From NCBI GenBank assembly GCA_023390175.1, contig JAEWDK010000015.1:293155-357154 (forward strand): a stretch of DNA of 64,000 bases, written 5' to 3'. Positions 8,086-15,043 of this stretch are shown in pieces. Below the pieces are notes generated by a model. The model saw only the letters and a program-made list of their open reading frames with translations, was not told the origin of the DNA and made no database searches. Both the position numbers and the translations under genes were made by a program. Within the stretch, counting starts at the first letter, position 1. Every line of letters begins with the position of its first letter. The stretch comes from Bacillota bacterium. Its GTDB lineage: Bacteria; Bacillota; Clostridia; Oscillospirales; Acutalibacteraceae.

Positions 8086-9924
8086 CTATTCATGAATAAT
8101 GTAAGGGATGGTAATCACAGCCACATCGCGCCGTTTCACCAAAGAAGACTTCAGGCGCAATGAGGTTTGATTGTGGAGTAAATAATGCCACGGTTTCAGA
8201 ATAACAAACTGCGGCAGAACCACGGTAAGCATTTCATGCTTGTGCAGACCCGCCTGTCTTGCATCCACATGCGAAAGCAGCATCTCGTTCACGTTCCGGT
8301 AGGGCGCCTCTTCAATTACCAAGGGGAATTTAACGCCCAATTGCGCATACTGCTGTTTCAGCCGTTCGGTGGCCTCCGCGTTCGTGCTGATATGATATAT
8401 TTCAATTTTTCCGCCCAGTGTCATGGTGTAGTTCAAGGCTTTCACAAAGGATTTATTAATGGACTGAACAGGTAATATAATGTATTTTTCGGGCGGGTTT
8501 TCAATCACCAGCTCGCTGCCGCTTTCCTCAATTGACAAATTATCCCTCACCTTCGTGTAGTGCCTTCGAATCAGCAGCATGACGAACACCAGTGTCGGGA
8601 TGCAGATCAATACAACCCAGGCGCCGCTTTCGAATTTGCTTGCGGCAATAATGATGCAGGTAATCGCAGTCATAACCGCACCAAATCCGTTAATAACCGC
8701 CTTGTGCTTCCAGTTTCCCTGCTTGTGGGTGATCCATTTCTTGAACATTCCTGTTTGGGAAAGGGTAAACGAGAGAAAAACGCCGACCGCGTAGAGCGGA
8801 ATCAAAAGATGCTGTTCCGCCTTAAAAACAATCACCAGAATTGAGGAAAGAACAAAAAGCAGCAGGATTCCGTTTGAAAAGCTGAGCCTTGCCCCGCGGC
8901 TGCCAAATGTTCTGGCAACAAAACCATCCTTGGCCAAAAGGGAAAGCAGAAGCGGGAGGTCGGCAAAAGCGGTGTTCGCCGCCATAATCAGAATCAGCGC
9001 GGTAGTAGCCTGTACAACAAAAAACATAATACTGTTCTGCCCAAAAACATTCATTGCAATCTGGGCAACGACAGTAACATTTTCCGTGTGCCCGACCTTG
9101 TACATGGACGCCAGATAGCATACGCCTGTAAAGATGATAAATACCAAACCGGCAAGCAGAAGAAGGACTTTCTTCGCATTCTTTTGGGAAGGCGTTCTGA
9201 AGTTCGGTATCCCGTTGCTCACTGCTTCCACACCGGTCAGTGCGGTGCAGCCCGAAGAAAATGCTTTTAAGAGCAGCAGGACTGTCATGTCCTGCACCGG
9301 CTGATGTAAAGCAGCCGACGGCGGGGGAACTTGCCCCAAAATAACGACCCTGACAATTCCGGTAACAATCATTGTGATAATTGAAAAAATGAACAGATAA
9401 GTAGGAATGCCGAAAATAATGGAGGATTCACGGATACCCCGCAAATTTCCAAGCGTTAACAGGAAGATTAAAAATAATGTAATTTCCACTTTGAACGGCA
9501 ATGTTTGGGGAAAAGCGGAAGTAATCGCGGCTGTGCCGGCACAGGTGCTGACCGCCACCGTAAGTACATAATCAATGGAAAGCGACGCCGCAGCCACAAG
9601 GCCCGGAATTCTGCCCAGATTGTCGCTTGCAACGCTGTAAGAACCGCCGCCGTGCGGGTAACAATCGATTGTTTGGCGGTATGAAAACGCCAAAATCAAA
9701 AGCAGGCCGACAATTGCCGCAGCAATCCCCAGCAGGGGCTTGTACGCGGCAATGCCCAGCACGGGGATAAGTACAATTAAAATTTCTTCACACGCATAAG
9801 CTACCGAAGAAATTGCGTCGCTTGACAAAATGGGGAGCCCCCAAATCACGCTGAATTTTTCGCTTTCACTTTCGGAGCTCTTAATCGCTTTACCAATCAA
9901 AAAGGATTTTACTTTTTTTAACAC
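8086..9924 (-). CDS. APC-superfamily permease, KimA (YdaO)-like potassium importer candidate
   Basis: About 612 residues with twelve or so transmembrane segments (roughly 25-440) followed by a cytoplasmic domain of about 150 residues. Length, the N-terminal SSDAISSVAYACEEIL helix, the YPHGGGSY loop and the soluble tail match the KimA/YdaO group of APC permeases, which import K+ by proton symport; other relatives are annotated as amino acid permeases. GTG at 9924 is preferred: AAGGAA lies 9 bases before it, whereas it abuts the GTG at 9933. The c-di-AMP (ydaO) riboswitch that often controls kimA was looked for upstream and not found. Confidence 0.8.
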   Translation of the reverse strand: MLKKVKSFLIGKAIKSSESESEKFSVIWGLPILSSDAISSVAYACEEILIVLIPVLGIAAYKPLLGIAAAIVGLLLILAFSYRQTIDCYPHGGGSYSVASDNLGRIPGLVAAASLSIDYVLTVAVSTCAGTAAITSAFPQTLPFKVEITLFLIFLLTLGNLRGIRESSIIFGIPTYLFIFSIITMIVTGIVRVVILGQVPPPSAALHQPVQDMTVLLLLKAFSSGCTALTGVEAVSNGIPNFRTPSQKNAKKVLLLLAGLVFIIFTGVCYLASMYKVGHTENVTVVAQIAMNVFGQNSIMFFVVQATTALILIMAANTAFADLPLLLSLLAKDGFVARTFGSRGARLSFSNGILLLFVLSSILVIVFKAEQHLLIPLYAVGVFLSFTLSQTGMFKKWITHKQGNWKHKAVINGFGAVMTAITCIIIAASKFESGAWVVLICIPTLVFVMLLIRRHYTKVRDNLSIEESGSELVIENPPEKYIILPVQSINKSFVKALNYTMTLGGKIEIYHISTNAEATERLKQQYAQLGVKFPLVIEEAPYRNVNEMLLSHVDARQAGLHKHEMLTVVLPQFVILKPWHYLLHNQTSLRLKSSLVKRRDVAVITIPYIIHE

Positions 9925-9933
9925 CGCTAACAC

Positions 9934-10337
9934 TTCCTTAAAATAGAACTCGTATCAGAAACGTTGTTCTTCCCTGCCCCAATATCATTACCGACAGAAA
10001 ATTATAATCTATATTATTTGCCACCGAAGTAGGCAACAGTACAGCCAAAAGCAAAATCTTCCGATTGCCCCGCCCGCCGTCCGTTTCTTTGTCATCATTC
10101 AGAATTGTCAACTGCGGTTCTTTGTTTTAATGCAGGGTAAAAGCCGGGCCGGATACATTTTGTGTGATAACAGAACATATATTATACAGCAGATCAGGTC
10201 GAATAAAAAGAGAAAATGTATAAAGATCGTATAAAGATCTGTTGTTTATTTTTAAAATAATATTTTTTGTCCACGCGTGAAAAAAACCGGCCTACCCTGC
10301 TGCGCTCTATTCGCGCTGCAGCATACCGCCGAAGTAT
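9934..10337. other. Gene-free stretch between permease and 146-aa gene
   Basis: About 400 bp without a convincing ORF. On the minus strand there is a good -10-like TATAAT near 10190 and a TTGACA near 10110, either of which could drive the permease gene. A tandem copy of GTATAAAGATC lies near 10217-10240. No riboswitch was recognised. Confidence 0.35.
10298..10323 (-). terminator. Probable terminator of the 146-aa gene
   Basis: Read on the minus strand, TGCT and GCGC pair with GCGC and AGCA around a 7-base loop (with a 3-base bulge), followed after a GC-rich spacer by a seven-T run (10281-10287 on the plus strand is A-rich). It lies just downstream of the 146-aa gene. Confidence 0.45.
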
Positions 10338-10778
10338 TTACAATTTAGAAGAATAGAAGAATGTTGTGCTGTCCACCGCCTTGCACCATGGCGCGGCTTC
10401 CAATATTTTAAGAATATCATTTCGCTTTGCCTTTTTCCCGATTGATTTTGCAATATCTGCAATATGGAGGAGCTTATCGGAGTTGCTTTGAAAATAGAGC
10501 TTCAGTTCCTTTTCAACCCCCGCGTCCGGAACCGACTTTTTTGCCGGTCTTTGAGCTGCCTTTTTCCCCTGAACAAATTCAGTGGGATGTGACTTGCAGT
10601 ATATAACATAGAGCGTTTTGATTTTGCTCAATAACCTTGGGGGAATCTCCGGCTCGTTGCGCAGATTCTGAAACTGACACTTCATTAAATCCGCCATATC
10701 CTCATAACCGTGGTTTTCACAATATAAAATGAACGGATAGTAATCATCGCTGCTGTAAATGTCTTTAATTTTTGCCAT
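10338..10778 (-). CDS. Unknown 146-aa cytoplasmic protein
   Basis: I do not recognise this protein. It is mostly helical and charged, begins with an acidic/aromatic region (SSDDYYPFILYCENHGYEDM), has a basic linker (GKKAAQRPAKKS, about 86-97) and a C-terminal 50 residues that resemble a small winged-helix or helix-turn-helix unit (LLHIADIAKSIGKKAKRNDI). A GAAAGGGA ribosome site 8 bases before the ATG supports the start. It is transcribed alone, between the permease and the tgl operon. A DNA- or RNA-binding role is only a guess from composition. Confidence 0.65.
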   Translation of the reverse strand: MAKIKDIYSSDDYYPFILYCENHGYEDMADLMKCQFQNLRNEPEIPPRLLSKIKTLYVIYCKSHPTEFVQGKKAAQRPAKKSVPDAGVEKELKLYFQSNSDKLLHIADIAKSIGKKAKRNDILKILEAAPWCKAVDSTTFFYSSKL

Positions 10779-10859
10779 ATTTAAATCCCTTTCCTAAAAA
10801 ATCACACGGTTTATTATTATACAAGGTTTCAATAAATATCACAAGTCAATTCTATGCAG

Positions 10860-10893
10860 AAAAGAGGATTCAGCAAAAGCTCAACCCTCTTTT
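10860..10893 (-). terminator. Terminator of the tgl operon
   Basis: AAAAGAGG pairs with CCTCTTTT across an 18-base loop, 25 bases beyond the tgl stop codon; the minus-strand transcript ends its stem in a T-run. Confidence 0.55.
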
Positions 10894-10917
10894 AACGGTA
10901 CAGTTTACGGAACCGGG

Positions 10918-11682
10918 CTATGAATTTGAGCGCAGGTAGATATTGGCCAGCCTTTTAAAGTCCGGCCGCCCTGCCGCGTCAAGCAGGTGCGCGGATTCAT
11001 CCGCGTCTTCGCTTCTGTTTTCATTCAGCGCCCGAATAATCGTATCCGCATTGTAGATGCCCAGACCATGCCCGTAATAGAGCCCGCCGTCAAGGTCAAT
11101 CACGTTTTCGCCCTGCCACTGCGGAGTCAGCGGGTTTACATCGGGATTGGCAAAATATCTGCGGTCAGCGGGCAAATAGTCCTTTCTTTGGCTTATAAAG
11201 CCGATTTCCTGCAGATTCCGGTCAATACGGTGCCAGTTCATCAGTTCAATTTTGGGAAATGTTTTGTTGAACAGCTCTTCGGGATAAATGTTCAGCAGCG
11301 CTTTATAATATACGATTACCATGGCGGTCGCGCATTCCGTGCCGTACAGGGAGCCGTTTTTAAATATATCGCGGATTGCTTCGCTTGGCTTTACCCCACT
11401 TTTCAGCACGAATCCGCCCTCCCCGGTGCGTTCCCAATACGCCGGGTTGCACCTTGTCTCACGAAAAATCTCGAACCCCATCCCGCTCTGATAAAGCTCG
11501 TGGGACGCCGCGATAATCTCTTTCCGCATCCGAAGTTCAAACCTGAGCTGATCCAGCGAATCATAAGAATACCGTTCCCCGCTTGCGGCAAGCGTATCGA
11601 TAATCGACCGTTCCACGCTCCCCGGCGCATACTCGGCGGCCAGGTCCTGGGGTTGAATCACATTGCCGGAGATCACAATCAT
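10918..11682 (-). CDS. tgl: Protein-glutamine gamma-glutamyltransferase (spore transglutaminase)
   Basis: A 254-residue homologue of Bacillus Tgl, which forms epsilon-(gamma-glutamyl)lysine isopeptide bonds between spore coat proteins such as GerQ. The catalytic residues line up: Cys117 in YGTECATA, Glu192 in GENVI and His205 in YGHGLGIYN, offset uniformly from Bacillus Cys116/Glu187/His200. The start at 11682 (M-I-V-I-S-G) is preferred over the longer frame from 11745 because GGAGGG lies just upstream and the family begins this way. The ATG overlaps the stop of the upstream 333-aa gene by four bases (ATGA), so translation is coupled. This suggests sporulation ability, but gerQ is not in the window. 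Confidence 0.9.
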   Translation of the reverse strand: MIVISGNVIQPQDLAAEYAPGSVERSIIDTLAASGERYSYDSLDQLRFELRMRKEIIAASHELYQSGMGFEIFRETRCNPAYWERTGEGGFVLKSGVKPSEAIRDIFKNGSLYGTECATAMVIVYYKALLNIYPEELFNKTFPKIELMNWHRIDRNLQEIGFISQRKDYLPADRRYFANPDVNPLTPQWQGENVIDLDGGLYYGHGLGIYNADTIIRALNENRSEDADESAHLLDAAGRPDFKRLANIYLRSNS

Positions 11683-12680
11683 ATCAGTTCCCTCCGGCCG
11701 TATTTGGCAATATCGATTTGTTTTGCCACCGGGTACTGCATCCATTGGCTCCAGTCCGGCTGGTTTTCGCGGTGGAGCTTTTGGGAATATTCCGCAAGCC
11801 CTGCCTTTTCTTCTTCCGCCGCTTCATTAAAACGGTCCAGGCTGGTCTTCTCCTCCTCCGTCAGGGGGGCGAGCGGTTTGCGGCTGCGGGGCGAACTGTT
11901 TTTGCCAAGGTATTTTGCTTCCAGGTTTACGCCGCAGGCGCTGGGACTGTTGGTAAGCTGAAAGCTTTCCCCGGTAAAATAAAGGTACGGGCTGTTTTCT
12001 GTCAGCCACGACACATACTTGCTGTATTGCCTTTGTCTGTCGCCGCTGGTCCGTAATTGGGTATCCTGCGGCAGATTGAGCAATGTGCGCGCCAAATCAA
12101 CGTCTTCCCGCACGGAAGAGCGAAGGTACCCGGCAATCAGCTTCAAGGAGCCGGCATCCCGCGCCTGAAAGAAAATCCAGACAATATCATGAATATAGGC
12201 GCCTTTTCGGTTGCGCCTGAACATCAGTTCCGCAATGGCGGGAAGGATTGCTTTTTCATGATGCGTCCTGATTAAAACGGATGCCGTAATGTCCAGTATC
12301 TGATCAAACTCGTTGCTCAGTCCGTCGTCCTCCGCGCCGGTGCGGAACATCCAAAGCAAAACCGAGTGAACTGTTTCGTTATGGAATGAAAGAGAATTTC
12401 CGGAACCGCCCCCGCTCTTTTTTACATCCTTTATTTCTTCGCATATGTTCAGCGCAATCCGGTTGCGCTCGCTGAGCTCCCCGCTCAAATTCAATTCCTT
12501 TATTTCCGGCTGCAGGATAAACAGGGAAGCAAAAAGCAGCCCGTCGCTGTTGATCTGCCGCACGGCAGTTTGCCTGCAGTCCCTTCCCAGTTTGCGGAGC
12601 ATATTTTTACAGGCGTCGATTCCGCGCCTGCGCCTGACACAGTCCAGGTCGTTTACCGAACCGGAATAACCCGAATTCAT
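11679..12680 (-). CDS. Unknown 333-aa protein coupled to tgl
   Basis: I do not recognise a family. The protein is soluble, helical, and has many basic residues at its start (VRRRRGIDACKNMLRK), a Gly/Ser patch (KSGGGSGNS, about 88-96), and a Pro/Arg-Ser linker near 255-272. There is no signal peptide or membrane segment. An AAAGGGTGGGG ribosome site precedes the ATG. The four-base stop/start overlap with tgl implies equal expression, so it may be a substrate, partner or localisation factor of the transglutaminase. That role is inferred from position only. Confidence 0.7.
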   Translation of the reverse strand: MNSGYSGSVNDLDCVRRRRGIDACKNMLRKLGRDCRQTAVRQINSDGLLFASLFILQPEIKELNLSGELSERNRIALNICEEIKDVKKSGGGSGNSLSFHNETVHSVLLWMFRTGAEDDGLSNEFDQILDITASVLIRTHHEKAILPAIAELMFRRNRKGAYIHDIVWIFFQARDAGSLKLIAGYLRSSVREDVDLARTLLNLPQDTQLRTSGDRQRQYSKYVSWLTENSPYLYFTGESFQLTNSPSACGVNLEAKYLGKNSSPRSRKPLAPLTEEEKTSLDRFNEAAEEEKAGLAEYSQKLHRENQPDWSQWMQYPVAKQIDIAKYGRRELI

Positions 12681-12825
12681 GCTGTCCCCACCCTTTCGGT
12701 TTGTGGATAGGCCTTAATAAGCCTTCAACCCATAATATTTAGAAAGAGCGGATTTGTTCCCATAGCGGTTTTATAAATAAAGCGGGAATCGACTTTGGCG
12801 AAACAGAATATGCTGATAATTGCGG

Positions 12826-12852
12826 ACAGCAAACCGAAAATCGGTTTGCTGT
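12826..12852 (+). terminator. Orphan rightward terminator upstream of the copper block
   Basis: A perfect 12-bp stem (ACAGCAAACCGA) with an AAA loop and a strong T-tail (GTTTTTATTTTT). No rightward gene lies before it: the neighbour at 11679-12680 is leftward. It may end a short transcript or act as an attenuator for the gene at 12923. Confidence 0.7.
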
Positions 12853-12922
12853 TTTTATTTTTAGCAATCTACATACAATCTCCATAACACCTTGTTATGA
12901 TAGCTGCAAAGGAGTGATTCTA

Positions 12923-13432
12923 TTGAAAAAGAACCAGACGCGGGGCATTTTAATCGCCCTCGCCGCCATTGTTGTATTAGCAGCAGGATTTTTTACCGTA
13001 AAGAACTTATCCAATGCAAAACAGCCGGGCCAGACGGCTCAAACAGACAAACTGGTTGATTCCGCGACAGGCGACATGATCATCCCGAAAAGTGCGGTCA
13101 CGCAAACCGCAACATTTATTCCGTATGAATCGGGCGGCACCAAGATGGAAGTAATTGCGGTAAAGGCGTCGGACGGCACTGTCCGCACCGCGTTCAACAC
13201 CTGTCAGGTCTGCTACAGCTCGGGCAGAGGATATTATAAGCTGGAAGGCGACACGCTGGTCTGCCAAAACTGCGGCAACCGATTCTCCGCCGACCAGGTA
13301 GAACAGCAAAAGGGCGGATGCAATCCGGTGGGCATTACAAAAGAATACAAAACCGAAGATGCAAATCAGATCACCATTAAAAAAGACTTCTTTGAGCAGG
13401 CTAAATCAATTTTTTCAAACTGGAAAAAGTAA
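12923..13432 (+). CDS. Membrane-anchored DUF2318-like protein (Cys-pair, metal or Fe-S site)
   Basis: A 169-residue protein with one N-terminal membrane anchor (about 8-27) and an extracytoplasmic domain with Cys motifs NTCQVC, VCQNCGNRF and GGCNPV, typical of the DUF2318 domain found next to iron or copper uptake and export proteins. The start is the TTG at 12923: AAAGGAG is 8 bases upstream, while GTG at 12914 lies within that site. It is the first gene of a block with an HMA-SafE fusion and CopA, so it probably binds or hands over copper (or another soft metal) at the cell surface. Confidence 0.8.
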   Translation: MKKNQTRGILIALAAIVVLAAGFFTVKNLSNAKQPGQTAQTDKLVDSATGDMIIPKSAVTQTATFIPYESGGTKMEVIAVKASDGTVRTAFNTCQVCYSSGRGYYKLEGDTLVCQNCGNRFSADQVEQQKGGCNPVGITKEYKTEDANQITIKKDFFEQAKSIFSNWKK

Positions 13433-13489
13433 TTTACATTGATTTCCAGGGTATGATTGCCCGTAAATTCATAGTTTAGGAGAAACCCA

Positions 13490-14935
13490 ATGGAACAGAA
13501 CAAAACTGAGAAATTTCTTTCCGTCGGCGGCATGAGCTGCTCCGGCTGTGAGCTGCGCATTGAGGAAAAGCTAAAAAACATGCCCGGTGTTTTTGAAGCC
13601 GAAGCAAGTTTTTCAAAGGGTACGGTGCGCGTTGTTTATGATTTTAATATCATTCAATTAAAACAGATTAAAGATGCGATCCGCGAACTGGATTATACAA
13701 TCAATGAAGCCGGCGCGGCGCCGGCCCCGAAGGCTCCGGCTGAAAAGCATGAAGGCACTTCCGGCGTCTTTGGAATCCTGCTGATTCTCGCGGCTTTATA
13801 TTTTTTGATTCAGCATACGGTTGGCTTTAATTTTATTAATTTCATCCCGCAGATTAATCAGAATATGAGCTACGGCATCCTGTTTGTGGTGGGACTGCTC
13901 ACTTCCGTTCACTGCCTTGCAATGTGCGGGGGAATTAACCTTTCCCAGTGTGTTGCGTATCAGTCGGGGGAAACGAACCCGGGAACGAAAAAAAGGCTGA
14001 TGCCAAGCTTTCTCTATAACGCCGGCCGGGTAACTTCTTATACTGTGATTGGCGGAATCGTGGGGGCAATCGGCTCCGTAATCAGCTTTTCCGGTACGGC
14101 AAAGGGAATCGTGACGGTATTGTCCGGCTTGTTTATGATCGTTATGGGGTTGAACATGCTCCATGCGTTCCCATGGCTGCGCAAGCTGAATATCCGTATG
14201 CCGAAATTCATCGGAAAAAAACTGTATTCCGGCAAAACCAACCGCGGCCCGTTTTTTGTCGGCCTTTTAAATGGATTAATGCCCTGCGGCCCTTTACAGG
14301 CAATGCAGCTTTATGCTTTGGGAACCGGAAGTTTTCTGACGGGCGCTTTTTCCATGCTGATGTTCAGCCTTGGAACCGTTCCGCTGATGTTTGCGTTCGG
14401 GGCAGTCAGTTCCCTTTTAAGCGGGAAGTTCACCCGCAAAATGATGCAGGTCAGCGCCGCGCTGGTACTGGTGCTGGGTGTTATGATGATGAGCAGGGGC
14501 TTCAGCCTTTCCGGGATCCAAATTGGCGGTGCCGCTCCGGGAGCTTCCCAAAATGTTGCAAAAGTAACCGGAAATGTGCAGGAAATCACCACCTCGTTCA
14601 ATTCGGGCTACTATGTGCCCATTACAGTAAAAAAGGGTGTTCCCGTAAAATGGACCATACACGTTACGGATGCGGACCTGAACGGCTGCAATAATCCTGT
14701 AACGATTCCAAAATACAATATTCAAAAGAAACTCGTTCCCGGCGACAATGTGGTTGAATTCACGCCGCAGGATGTTGGAACCATTCCCTACAGCTGCTGG
14801 ATGGGCATGATCCGCAGCACAATTACGGTAGTGGACGGAGATTCCGCGCTGACCGCGGCAGCGGCTGCCGGTGCAGTCGGCGGCGCAGTCGCCCCCGTCC
14901 CGCAGCAGCCCAATTGCTGCGCCGTACCGCAATAA
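13490..14935 (+). CDS. HMA - SafE/TauE-type membrane - cupredoxin-like fusion protein
   Basis: Three parts are visible in 481 residues. Residues 9-75 form a heavy-metal-associated domain with GGMSCSGC (Cys17, Cys20). After a Pro/Ala linker, residues about 95-345 form a six-segment membrane domain of the SafE/UreH-like family (GLLTSVHCLAMCGGI, NGLMPCGPLQAMQ). The C-terminal 110 residues resemble a cupredoxin domain with copper-ligand-like GCNNP and YSCWMGM. A Cys pair ends the protein (PNCCAVPQ). In known relatives this architecture moves or stores copper. It sits between the DUF2318-like protein and CopA. An AGGAGAAA site precedes the ATG. Confidence 0.85.
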   Translation: MEQNKTEKFLSVGGMSCSGCELRIEEKLKNMPGVFEAEASFSKGTVRVVYDFNIIQLKQIKDAIRELDYTINEAGAAPAPKAPAEKHEGTSGVFGILLILAALYFLIQHTVGFNFINFIPQINQNMSYGILFVVGLLTSVHCLAMCGGINLSQCVAYQSGETNPGTKKRLMPSFLYNAGRVTSYTVIGGIVGAIGSVISFSGTAKGIVTVLSGLFMIVMGLNMLHAFPWLRKLNIRMPKFIGKKLYSGKTNRGPFFVGLLNGLMPCGPLQAMQLYALGTGSFLTGAFSMLMFSLGTVPLMFAFGAVSSLLSGKFTRKMMQVSAALVLVLGVMMMSRGFSLSGIQIGGAAPGASQNVAKVTGNVQEITTSFNSGYYVPITVKKGVPVKWTIHVTDADLNGCNNPVTIPKYNIQKKLVPGDNVVEFTPQDVGTIPYSCWMGMIRSTITVVDGDSALTAAAAAGAVGGAVAPVPQQPNCCAVPQ

Positions 14936-14941
14936 CAGAGC

Positions 14942-14989
14942 ATCCCCTGTAAAATCCGTTTTTCAAATTTATTTGCGGATGCCGGGGAT
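14942..14989. promoter_or_regulatory. Imperfect hairpin/operator candidate before copA
   Basis: ATCCCC (14942-14947) and ATCCG (14954-14958) pair with CGGAT (14976-14980) and GGGGAT (14984-14989). It occupies the 108-bp gap between the SafE-type gene and copA, with a TTGACA at 15001. It could be a regulator site or a weak transcript boundary. Confidence 0.35.
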
Positions 14990-15043
14990 CATAACAGCGC
15001 TTGACAGCGGGTACAATAGATGAAGAATGGAGTGTAAAGCAAA

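Noticed and set aside
10987..11961. 324-codon plus-strand frame over tgl
   Set aside because: Antisense shadow of tgl and its partner; low-complexity composition, no ribosome site, while the minus strand encodes a full Tgl.
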